The notes below the pieces were generated by a model. It had not been told where the DNA came from. It ran no database searches and was given only the letters and a program-made list of their open reading frames with translations. From an uncultured Luminiphilus sp. (GTDB taxonomy: Bacteria > Pseudomonadota > Gammaproteobacteria > Pseudomonadales > Halieaceae), in the NCBI GenBank assembly GCA_938091995.1, contig CALKNZ010000029.1:1-50059 (forward strand): a stretch of DNA of 50,059 nucleotides, written 5' to 3'. Shown piece by piece: positions 1-7,718 of the stretch (positions are counted from its first letter, which is position 1; each line of letters opens with the position of its first letter). Made by a program: the position numbers and the translations under genes.

Positions 1-163
1 AAATAGCTTGGGTTGTACTAAGGAATACGGGACGGTACGTTCAATGGCGAGCAGCTTTTAGGTTGCAGCAGTGGTGGCCACTGATACTGAATTGCTGTTT
101 GGCATTAGCAGCGGCGCGTTTATAGTGTTCATGGTTAGTACTTAAGTCATTGCAGAGATACCT

Positions 164-553
164 ATGTCCATTGAAAAAGAGTTGTTCAGAGCAGGTCCGT
201 ATGCGGATTTTTTTAGTCAGGGTGTGCGGGTAGGAGATTCTCTGTATTTAGCCGGCCAGGTGGGTATGACGGAGTTGGGAGAAATCCCGACTGATTTACC
301 CACTCAGGTTGAAGTCGCTTATCAAAATATTGCAGCTGTTTTAGCTCAATTTGGTGCGACCATGGACAATATTGTGGACGAAACGTTTTTTGTGACCGAT
401 ATGAGTGATTGTATGGGGCAAGTCCCTGCCATATTTGCGATTCGGGAGGCCGCTTATGGCAAGAAGCCTGAAGTAGCTCAAACCCTCATTGGTGTCGCTG
501 CTCTCGTAGATCCTAAACTGAACGTGGAGATAAAGGTCATTGCGAAAATTTGA
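164..553 (+). CDS. Rid (YjgF/YER057c/UK114) family protein, non-canonical active site
   Basis: A 129-residue protein with the normal length and pattern of the Rid family: the LYLAGQVG segment near residues 28-34, the YQNIAAVLAQFG helix near 53-64 and the C-terminal VEIKVIAKI strand. Classical RidA proteins are trimeric enamine/imine deaminases that use an arginine in a P-A-R-S motif. Here the matching stretch reads VAQTLIGVAAL, with Gln106 where that Arg should be. This suggests one of the Rid subfamilies that lack the canonical deaminase residue, so the substrate is unknown. The ATG has only a weak purine-rich leader (GCAGAG). It stands alone, 112 bases before rmuC. The family call is firm; loss of deaminase activity is inferred from one residue. 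Confidence 0.88.
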   Translation: MSIEKELFRAGPYADFFSQGVRVGDSLYLAGQVGMTELGEIPTDLPTQVEVAYQNIAAVLAQFGATMDNIVDETFFVTDMSDCMGQVPAIFAIREAAYGKKPEVAQTLIGVAALVDPKLNVEIKVIAKI

Positions 554-665
554 ATTTTCACCATGATCACCAATGTGTTTGATGGCAAAAATTAAATTTG
601 ACTAACTCATTTGGGAGTACTGCATTAATGTTCAAACAAGTTCTTATGCGTAGAGTAAAGATCTG

Positions 666-2336
666 ATGCCATTTTTCGGTGACGCCCCAACAGGCCTTGT
701 GATAGTTGGGCTGCTGTTGGTTTTGGCTACCTACTTTGCAACGGCTTATCGCAGTCGTACAAAAACCGCGACTCTCGAATTAGAGCTACGCAATACGCAA
801 CGTGCTCTTGAGCAGCTTCAGTCAGAGTTGGAGCTGAGAGCGCATGATCGTGACGCGGCAGCGAAGTTGTTGAGGGAATCTGAAGATAACTTTCTCCGGC
901 TTGAGAAGGAAAAGGAATTTTCTGACACCGAAAAACAGCGACTGTTGAGCGAGCTTGCTGACGTCACTAGCGAAGTGGGCGCCTTACGTCAGGGTCAGGC
1001 GGAACTCGGTGCGGCTCAAACACGAATAGTGGGCTTACAGCGCGATATTGAAGAGCTTAAAGCTGATCGACAACAGCTGCGTGAAAACCTCGAAAAACAG
1101 ACCACTGAGGCGGCAGTGCTAGCGACTGAGCGCGAGCAGCAGGAGCAGAATCTTAAGGATCAAAAAGAGTTTCTAAAAAACTCAACTGAATCTTTGAATC
1201 AACAATTTGAAAACCTTGCCAACAAGGTTTTTGAGCAGAAAGGTAAGCAATTTTCTGAGACAAATCAGGCGACCTTGGGCGGCATTTTAAAGCCGTTACA
1301 GGAGCAGATTTCGGGCTTTCAGAGTCGAGTCAATGAAGTGCACGACGCGTCGACAAAAAGCCACACATCCTTGCAGCAAGCCATTGATGGGGTCAAAGAA
1401 CTGGGTCTGAAAATTGGTCAAGACGCGAGTAATCTCACAACGGCACTGAAAGGCGATTCTCAGCAGCGAGGGGCTTGGGGCGAGGCACAGTTGCAGCGTA
1501 CGCTGGAAATTAGCGGCCTGATAGAGGGCGATCACTACACCATGCAGGATAGCTTTTCCGATGGCACGGGAAAGGTTAAGCGAACAGATTTCCTCGTGCG
1601 CCTACCGGAAGACCGTCAACTCATTATAGACAGTAAGGTCACCCTCAACGCTTATGAAAGAACCATCGCCGCAGAAACGCCTGAGCAATATGAGCGCGCA
1701 ATGACAGAGCATGTGCTGGCGGTGAGAAAGCATATTGATGACCTCGCCTCAAAGGACTATACCAATCTTACCGGCATGAAAAGCCCCAGTTATGTGCTCA
1801 TGTTTATGCCAATGGAATCCGCCTACATTGAAGCGCTTAAGCACAATAAAGAGTTATTTCAGTATGGCTTTAGTAAACAGGTTGTCCTGGTCTCACACAC
1901 AACATTGATTCCCATTTTGCGCACTGTAGCTAACCTATGGATGTTGGAACGCAGCAATGCTGAAGCGAGAGAGATTAGCGATATGGCGGCTGATATCTAC
2001 AATAAAGTCGCCGGGGTGGCCGAGGGCCTGCGCAGTTTAGGGGGCTCATTAACCACCGTGGGTAACCACTACAATAAAGCGGTAGTCGCGCTTGCGGGGA
2101 AGCAAGGGCTTTTTGGTAAGGTTGAGAAGTTCGAAAAAATCTCGGCAAAAATATCAAAGGGCTTGCCTGACCTAGAGCCACGGGACTTTGAGCTTGAGAC
2201 AAGCCGCTTGGAACTAGTTCTAGAGCCTATTGAGGAACCCGGTACAGCAGCTCCAGAGTTGCCTGCGGGCAGCGCTCCAGCAGCGCCATCTGAGCAGCAG
2301 GAATTAGCCAGTGAGACAAAGGTTATTCAAGACTGA
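666..2336 (+). CDS. rmuC: DNA recombination protein RmuC
   Basis: A 556-residue protein beginning with one membrane-spanning segment (residues about 9-27). A long, charged, Gln/Glu-rich coiled coil follows (about 35-210), then the globular RmuC core (about 245-480), recognisable by GDSQQRGAWGEAQLQRTLE, the DFLVRLPEDR and LIIDSKVTLNAYE strands and MFMPMESAYIEAL. RmuC proteins have a nuclease-like fold and restrain inversions at short inverted repeats in E. coli; the exact reaction is unknown. It is about 80 residues longer than E. coli RmuC, mostly from the coiled coil and a low-complexity Pro/Ala/Glu-rich tail after residue 500. It appears to be a single-gene unit. Confidence 0.93.
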   Translation: MPFFGDAPTGLVIVGLLLVLATYFATAYRSRTKTATLELELRNTQRALEQLQSELELRAHDRDAAAKLLRESEDNFLRLEKEKEFSDTEKQRLLSELADVTSEVGALRQGQAELGAAQTRIVGLQRDIEELKADRQQLRENLEKQTTEAAVLATEREQQEQNLKDQKEFLKNSTESLNQQFENLANKVFEQKGKQFSETNQATLGGILKPLQEQISGFQSRVNEVHDASTKSHTSLQQAIDGVKELGLKIGQDASNLTTALKGDSQQRGAWGEAQLQRTLEISGLIEGDHYTMQDSFSDGTGKVKRTDFLVRLPEDRQLIIDSKVTLNAYERTIAAETPEQYERAMTEHVLAVRKHIDDLASKDYTNLTGMKSPSYVLMFMPMESAYIEALKHNKELFQYGFSKQVVLVSHTTLIPILRTVANLWMLERSNAEAREISDMAADIYNKVAGVAEGLRSLGGSLTTVGNHYNKAVVALAGKQGLFGKVEKFEKISAKISKGLPDLEPRDFELETSRLELVLEPIEEPGTAAPELPAGSAPAAPSEQQELASETKVIQD

Positions 2337-2498
2337 GTGAACAATAACAAAAGCCTTGTCCTGAGGGCGTGACCCTGATCTTGCGATTATGATGCACGAT
2401 AATTTGCTGGAGGTCAGATGCCGCAGAGGATGAAAACCGCGTCACTAAAGCCCGGCTACTAACTTAGCAGTCCCATAATAAGTGCGGCCGAGCCACAC

Positions 2499-2717
2499 CT
2501 ACAGTGCAACCAGTCGCTTGCATTTACCCCCAGGCTCGAAAAATACCGTAAAAGTGCCGTGGATACCCGCTGGGGTAATATGCGGTTTGAAAAGTTCCCA
2601 AGGTAAATTGAGGCTTCTGCCATCCCGAGCAATAACTTGCACCCTGTTTTTCTTGGCCTTGTAAAACAGCAAAACCTTTTCGGTGCCTAATGCCATGTCA
2701 AAAGTTGCTTGAGGCAT
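2499..2717 (-). CDS. DUF2835 family protein
   Basis: A 72-residue protein on the minus strand. It matches the DUF2835 pattern: one tyrosine-containing strand (VLLFYKAKKNRVQV), then DGRSLNLPWELFKPHITPAGIHG and a final FTVFFEPGGKCKRL strand. The family consists of small single-domain proteins of about 70 residues, common in gammaproteobacteria and without known function. Length and motif order agree with a complete gene. It is divergent from the META-domain gene with about 230 bases between starts, so both promoters lie in 2718-2947. Confidence 0.8.
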   Translation of the reverse strand: MPQATFDMALGTEKVLLFYKAKKNRVQVIARDGRSLNLPWELFKPHITPAGIHGTFTVFFEPGGKCKRLVAL

Positions 2718-2947
2718 TGTTTTTTATCTCTTTTAAAACGGTTGTTGTATTGCATCGGCCCCTAACGACTTTCTCCGCTGAGATCGTCGCCCAGACCGTC
2801 TTGCCACTTTAGCAGACATTAACCCTTTACATGAGTGGCCGTCTGAGTCTCGACCTTTTTGTTACACTCGCCCTGAGCACTCAATCTGAGCGCCACGGAA
2901 GCTTGCGGAGCTTAAGTGAACTAAAAACCCAGACCTCGGAGGTGTTG

Positions 2948-3472
2948 ATGCGGCAGGTAGGTTTAATCAAAGCAGCGGAGTTTACTAGCGTTTTGGTGTT
3001 GGTCACTTTTACTTCAATGTGTTTTGCACTGTTTGAATCATTTGAGCCTGCGGTGTCCGCCGCTGATAAACGAGCTGTTGATTCTGAGCCGGCTATCGAA
3101 TCGCCCGAAAAATATCCCCAAGTGCCCCTTGCAAACACCTATTGGAAGTTAACGGTGGTCGACACTGAGCCAGTGATCATGGCTGAATCCCAGCAACGTG
3201 AGGCTTACCTGCAGCTTCGTGAAGACACTAACACTCTCCGTGGTTTCGCGGGGTGCAATAACTTTTCTGGTGGGTATGAGGTCGTCGCCAGTCAGCTGTC
3301 TCTTCAGTATTTGGCGCAGACGCGAAAAGCGTGCCCAGAAGTAATGTCTGCGGAAGTGAAATTTCTCTCGGCGTTGGATAGAACGGTATCCTTTGCCATT
3401 GTTGGTGAGGTTTTGACGTTGATCGATGAGGCAGGTGCTCCTGCGGCTGAGTTTTTGGCGGTGTACTTTTAG
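2948..3472 (+). CDS. META/HslJ-domain protein, membrane-anchored or secreted
   Basis: A 174-residue protein. I chose the ATG at 2948 over the upstream in-frame start at 2831 because GGAGG lies five bases before it and the protein then begins with a hydrophobic segment (about residues 9-27), a signal anchor or uncleaved signal. The C-terminal 110 residues form a META domain: NTYWKL, then YLQLREDTNTLRGFAGCNNFSGGY, LAQTRKACPE and FLSALDRTVSF. META domains occur in HslJ, an outer-membrane protein linked to novobiocin resistance, and in secreted proteins; their molecular role is poorly defined. The next gene starts 31 bases downstream with its own strong ribosome site, so the pair is probably an operon. 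Confidence 0.82.
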   Translation: MRQVGLIKAAEFTSVLVLVTFTSMCFALFESFEPAVSAADKRAVDSEPAIESPEKYPQVPLANTYWKLTVVDTEPVIMAESQQREAYLQLREDTNTLRGFAGCNNFSGGYEVVASQLSLQYLAQTRKACPEVMSAEVKFLSALDRTVSFAIVGEVLTLIDEAGAPAAEFLAVYF

Positions 3473-3503
3473 CGAAATTTCAAAATACCAAGGGAGGAGG
3501 GTC

Positions 3504-5450
3504 ATGGCTAAATTCAGGGTTTCGGTGAGTTTTCTTCTCGTTATCGCCACTGTTTTAGTCGCCTGTGAGCGCGCAGATAAGGGCGTTTCACTTGTGGACA
3601 CACCGGCCGATAAGGTGCTTTTCAACGGCAATATCATCACGGTGGAGGACGATAATCCGACGGCAACTGCCCTCGCAATCCGAGACGGACTAATCACTTA
3701 TGTGGGTGATATCGAAGGGGTAAAACCCTTTATGGCGGAAACGACGGAGAAAGTTGATCTGCGAGGTAAAACCTTAGTACCTGGTTTTGTTGATGCACAT
3801 GGACACGTGGTGAGTGCTGGCCTCCAGGCGGCGAGTGCCAACTTGCTGCCAATACCTGATGGTACGGTGACTGATTTTTCGAGTCTTATTGCGGCCTTGG
3901 AAGACTGGCAGACAAGTGCTTCGGGGATTGAATTTATTAAGCGAACCGGCTGGTTGCTAGGCTTTGGATTTGATGATTCGCAGTTGAGCGAGGGCATATT
4001 TCCAACGGCTAATGAGGTCTCTAGGGTTACCGAAGAGAAGCCCTTGATGATTATTCATCAGTCGGGTCATTTTGCGGTATTCAACCGACGCGCGCTGGCT
4101 CTCGCTGGCATTGATGACTGTAATAAACAGATTCCCGGTGGATTAATTCGCTGTGAGGCGGATGGCAAAACCCCCAATGGCGTGCTTGAGGAAAATGCAT
4201 TCTTCAGTGCTTTAGGCGTTTTTCAAGCCAGTATTGAGCCCGCCTATGCCCTCGACCTTTTTGAACAGGGAATGCAATTGTTTGCCAGCTACGGTTATAC
4301 GACCGCCCAAGAAGGGCGCGGCTTTGCGTCTTCGTTGGCAACCGCTGAAGCGAGGGCTCAACAAGGAAAGCTACCGATTGACGTCGCACTCTACCTTGAT
4401 TACACGGTGAAAGATCAGATGGTCGCATCGCCTTATTATGGCGGAGCGGGGTATGCGGGCATTGCCTATAAAAACGGCTTTCGTATTGCCGGTGTAAAGC
4501 TCACCATCGACGGTTCACCGCAGGGTAAAACGGCGTGGTTGAGTGAGCCTTATTTTGTGCCCCCTCATGGTCAGCCTGCAGATTACGCCGGTTATCCAGC
4601 GATGACCGAGCAGCAGGTTGATGACGAGGTGATGGATGCATTTGCTAACAACCGTCAAATTCTGGTGCATTGCAACGGTGATGCCGCAATCGATCGCTAC
4701 CTCAACGCGATAGAACGCGCGGTGTCGGTCCACGGATTGGGTGACAGGCGGAATGTACTCATTCACGGCCAGACGCTGCGAAAGGATCAGATTGCCCGCC
4801 TGAGAGGACTGGGTGTCATACCCTCACTTTTCCCTATGCATACGTTTTATTGGGGCGATTGGCACAGTGAGTCTGTATTGGGGCCAGAACGCGCTGCCTA
4901 TATTTCACCGACGCGTGATGTTCTCGATGCGGGAATGATTTTTTCTTCGCATCATGATGCTCCTGTTGCTAGGCCCGATTCGATGCGTGTGTTGTCGGCA
5001 ACCGTCACAAGAGTGACTCGTAGCGGCAAGGTGTTGGGTGCAGACCAACGCGTGACGCCCTATGAGGGTTTAAAGGCTATTACTATCTGGCCCGCTTATC
5101 AGCATTTTGAAGAGGCGCAGAAAGGATCCATCGCGGTGGGCAAGCAGGCAGACTTCGCAGTGCTTTCGGCAGACCCGTTAGCGATAAATCCGCTAAAGAT
5201 TGCTGAAATCAGGGTGTTAGAGACGATCAACAATGGCCAGACGGTCTACCGTGCTGCAGATGAAGATTCAAATGCCGTTCAGTCGGTTGGGGGTGACAGG
5301 GACGGTAACGGCTGTATCGCCTCAGCGGGGTATCAGTGGTGCGAAAAGCGCAGCGCTTGCGTTCGCCCTTGGGAAATTATCGAGACCACCCCGAGCGCCA
5401 CACCCACTGACGCGGTTGCGGCTTTTGCACAACACTGCAGTCTTATCTAA
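3504..5450 (+). CDS. Amidohydrolase (YtcJ-like, amidohydrolase 3 family) lipoprotein with Cys-rich C-terminal tag
   Basis: The start at 3504 follows GGGAGGAGG. The 648-residue product begins with a lipoprotein signal (hydrophobic 5-20, lipobox ending at Cys21), so it is probably anchored in the periplasm. The body is a metal-dependent TIM-barrel amidohydrolase: DAHGH at 97-101 gives the first metal ligands, followed by GSPQGKTAWL, a barrel His in LVHCNGDAAIDRYL, LIHGQTLRKDQI and SSHHDAPVARPDSMR. YtcJ-like enzymes hydrolyse amides or carbamates; the substrate here is unknown. Residues about 601-648 are not part of the amidohydrolase fold. They carry four cysteines (604, 613, 619, 645) in a GCIASAGYQWCE...CVRPWE pattern also seen at the ends of other exported proteobacterial proteins. 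It follows the META gene by 31 bases. Confidence 0.9.
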   Translation: MAKFRVSVSFLLVIATVLVACERADKGVSLVDTPADKVLFNGNIITVEDDNPTATALAIRDGLITYVGDIEGVKPFMAETTEKVDLRGKTLVPGFVDAHGHVVSAGLQAASANLLPIPDGTVTDFSSLIAALEDWQTSASGIEFIKRTGWLLGFGFDDSQLSEGIFPTANEVSRVTEEKPLMIIHQSGHFAVFNRRALALAGIDDCNKQIPGGLIRCEADGKTPNGVLEENAFFSALGVFQASIEPAYALDLFEQGMQLFASYGYTTAQEGRGFASSLATAEARAQQGKLPIDVALYLDYTVKDQMVASPYYGGAGYAGIAYKNGFRIAGVKLTIDGSPQGKTAWLSEPYFVPPHGQPADYAGYPAMTEQQVDDEVMDAFANNRQILVHCNGDAAIDRYLNAIERAVSVHGLGDRRNVLIHGQTLRKDQIARLRGLGVIPSLFPMHTFYWGDWHSESVLGPERAAYISPTRDVLDAGMIFSSHHDAPVARPDSMRVLSATVTRVTRSGKVLGADQRVTPYEGLKAITIWPAYQHFEEAQKGSIAVGKQADFAVLSADPLAINPLKIAEIRVLETINNGQTVYRAADEDSNAVQSVGGDRDGNGCIASAGYQWCEKRSACVRPWEIIETTPSATPTDAVAAFAQHCSLI

Positions 5451-5558
5451 CTGGGCAAGGGTTATTTTTCTCGGCTTTGTATTGACGTAAGACTAAGGGC
5501 TTTGTCGGAGCGGTGGCGCTATACTTCTCCCACAACTAATCAGACTAGGATTTTCGCT

Positions 5559-6563
5559 ATGCACGCCATGTCACTTGCGGCCCCCGGAGGCATAGACCAA
5601 CTTTCGCTGGTCGATATTGAGCCCCGGGCACCGAAATCTCATGAGATTCAGGTTGCTATCAAAGCAACCTCGCTTAATTTTCATGATTATGCTGTTGTGG
5701 TCGGATTGATTCCCGCTGCAGATGGGCGTATTCCCATGTCAGACGGCGCGGGTGTTGTCACTGCAGTGGGGGACGAAGTCAGTGATTTCTCCGTTGGCGA
5801 TAAGGTGATCAGTCATTTCTTCCCCAACTGGGTCAGCGGTAGACCTACCACCGCCTGTCTTCAAGGGGTTCCCGGGGATCATATTGATGGCTTTGCAGCA
5901 CAGACCGTCACCATGCCAGCGAGCGCTTTCAGCCTGTCCCCAGCAAATCTGAGTCATATTGAAGCGGCAACTCTGAGCTGTGCGGGTTTAACCGCCTGGC
6001 GCGCACTGTGCGTTGAAACTGATCTTAGACCCGGAGATTGGGTTCTTGTTCAAGGTAGTGGTGGCGTTTCGGTGTTTGCGCTGCAATTTGCTCGCATGAT
6101 GGGTTGTAGAGTCATTGCCACCTCTTCTTCCGATGCCAAGCTGGAGCGCTTGGGTGAAATGGGCGCGCAGCATCTTATTAATTATCGTGACAACTCGAAT
6201 TGGGGCGCAACGGCTTTTGAGATGACCGGCGGTGCCGGTGTGAATCTTGTCGTGGAGGTTGGCGGGCCGGGCAACCTTCCGCAGTCGGTTGATGCCTTGG
6301 CTGTTGACGGCTGTATTAGTCTTATCGGTGTTTTGACAGGCTTTGCCGGTGAGGTCCCCACGGCAGCCCTAATGACAAAGAACGGTCGTCTTAGCGGTAT
6401 TACTGTGGGTAGCCACAGTGATCAGATGGCTATGTCTACCGCTGTTGAGGCTCACGACTTGAAACCCGTCATAGATTGTTCCATGCCTCTGGAAGCGTTA
6501 GGCGAGGCGTTTCGCCATCAGGAGTCGCAAAAGCACTTCGGTAAGATCTGTGTCGAACTTTAA
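5559..6563 (+). CDS. Zinc-independent MDR-family NAD(P)H oxidoreductase (quinone oxidoreductase-like)
   Basis: A 334-residue medium-chain dehydrogenase/reductase. The ATG at 5559 was chosen because AGGA lies eight bases upstream and because the MDR fold starts right after it. Visible elements are the N-terminal GroES-like domain (SLNFHDYAVVVG, SDGAGVVTAVGDEV), the Rossmann dinucleotide motif GSGGVSVFALQFARMMG and LGAQ-like MGAQHLINY. Neither the catalytic zinc ligand set nor a structural four-cysteine loop is present, so it resembles quinone oxidoreductase or NADPH-dependent enone reductases more than zinc alcohol dehydrogenases. The substrate is unknown. Confidence 0.87.
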   Translation: MHAMSLAAPGGIDQLSLVDIEPRAPKSHEIQVAIKATSLNFHDYAVVVGLIPAADGRIPMSDGAGVVTAVGDEVSDFSVGDKVISHFFPNWVSGRPTTACLQGVPGDHIDGFAAQTVTMPASAFSLSPANLSHIEAATLSCAGLTAWRALCVETDLRPGDWVLVQGSGGVSVFALQFARMMGCRVIATSSSDAKLERLGEMGAQHLINYRDNSNWGATAFEMTGGAGVNLVVEVGGPGNLPQSVDALAVDGCISLIGVLTGFAGEVPTAALMTKNGRLSGITVGSHSDQMAMSTAVEAHDLKPVIDCSMPLEALGEAFRHQESQKHFGKICVEL

Positions 6564-6622
6564 GTCATGGGTGTAAGCAGCATTCAACGTGATGACAAAG
6601 CCTGCGGGCGCTGGATTTCGCA

Positions 6623-7219
6623 ATGAGTAAGTTGTTTTTTCGTTACGGTGCCATGAATAGTGGGAAGAGTACGGCCCTGCTACAGGTGGCGCATAACTAT
6701 GAAGAGCGAGGCCAATCGGTAGTGGTGGTCAAACCTTCGCTTGACACTAAAGGACATGATCAAATTGTTTCTCGGTTGGGCGTCAGCCGTAGGGCGGATA
6801 TTTTACTGGGCGCTGGACAAGACTTGCGAGGTCTAGTTGATGAGTTACGAAAAAGCAGATCGCCATCAGCGTCCCCGCTAGCCTGTGTACTCATTGATGA
6901 AGCACAGTTTCTAGAGTCTAAGCAGGTCGATTCGGCATTGGAGATCGCGGTGTTTGATGATCTACCGGTTGTGGCTTTTGGTATTCGTACTGATTTTAGG
7001 CGACAGGCATTTCCCGGGAGTTTACGTCTGTTGGAGGTTGCGCACGCCTTGGAAGAGATGAAAACGATTTGTCGATGTGGAGAAAAAGCTATCTTCAACG
7101 CGCGACTGGGTGAAAGTGGTATGACCCATGAGGGCCATCAAATTATGATTGATGCCCCGGGCGTGACCTATGAAGCACTCTGTGCTCATTGCTATCTTGA
7201 ATCAGAGAGACAGCACTAA
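6623..7219 (+). CDS. tdk: Thymidine kinase (type II)
   Basis: A 198-residue type II thymidine kinase of normal length, which phosphorylates thymidine and deoxyuridine with ATP in the salvage pathway. The P-loop GAMNSGKST is at residues 9-17. The catalytic glutamate is in LIDEAQFL, and the substrate/lasso side carries IRTDFRRQAFPGS. A zinc ribbon is seen as CRCGEKAIFNARL and CAHC near the C terminus. The downstream ABM-like gene has its own ribosome site about 100 bases away. Confidence 0.96.
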   Translation: MSKLFFRYGAMNSGKSTALLQVAHNYEERGQSVVVVKPSLDTKGHDQIVSRLGVSRRADILLGAGQDLRGLVDELRKSRSPSASPLACVLIDEAQFLESKQVDSALEIAVFDDLPVVAFGIRTDFRRQAFPGSLRLLEVAHALEEMKTICRCGEKAIFNARLGESGMTHEGHQIMIDAPGVTYEALCAHCYLESERQH

Positions 7220-7320
7220 ACCTCTGATAAATAGCTAAAAACTCAGTTGCAGAGGGGGCTTTGAGTGTTCGTGCGATCAAAGCTTATCGTAATTCATGCC
7301 AATTCTTGGAGGAATGATCT

Positions 7321-7635
7321 GTGTACTACATCTTTGAAGTTATTGCCAAGGAGGGGCATTCCATTGATGAATACGCGATCTCTTGGCTAGAGGCCAGTGC
7401 TCTCATACAACGGTCACCGGGAGCTCAAGGTACGAGATTACATCGAAAAATCGGTGATGACCGACGTGCCTTGGCCATTGCGACCTGGGATAGCAAAGCT
7501 TCGAGAGATGCTGCTTCCCTCATGGGGGGGGAGGAAGTGAAAGCGATAATCGAATCCCAGGCAGACATTGTTACGGTACAGTTTGTAGGTGAGTTCGAGG
7601 CTCCCGCTTGGGAAGTTCTTCCCAACCGAGGATAA
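7321..7635 (+). CDS. Small protein resembling the dimeric alpha/beta-barrel (ABM) superfamily
   Basis: A 104-residue protein starting with GTG, set by GGAGGA about eight bases upstream; the nearby ATG at 7314 is in another frame. The order MYYIFEVIAKEG (strand), a helix with ISWLEASALIQRSPG, the strand GTRLHRKIGDDRRALAIATWDS and the helix SRDAASLMGGEEVKAIIE resembles antibiotic-biosynthesis-monooxygenase and EthD-like dimeric barrels. No catalytic residue can be assigned and the function is unknown. It lies between tdk and the M3 peptidase, both in the same direction. Confidence 0.7.
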   Translation: MYYIFEVIAKEGHSIDEYAISWLEASALIQRSPGAQGTRLHRKIGDDRRALAIATWDSKASRDAASLMGGEEVKAIIESQADIVTVQFVGEFEAPAWEVLPNRG

Positions 7636-7718
7636 TAGCCATTTTGGCTTTGATGGCGTAAAACAACGTCGTAACATTTGGACCTTAAGTTAGTCACAGT
7701 GAATACAGGGAAGTAGAC

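Noticed and set aside
3-125. Open frame on the plus strand from the window edge to a TAG at 123-125
   Set aside because: It reads as a Trp/Leu/Ala-rich peptide of 40 residues with no recognisable domain; too short and odd to call the end of a gene.
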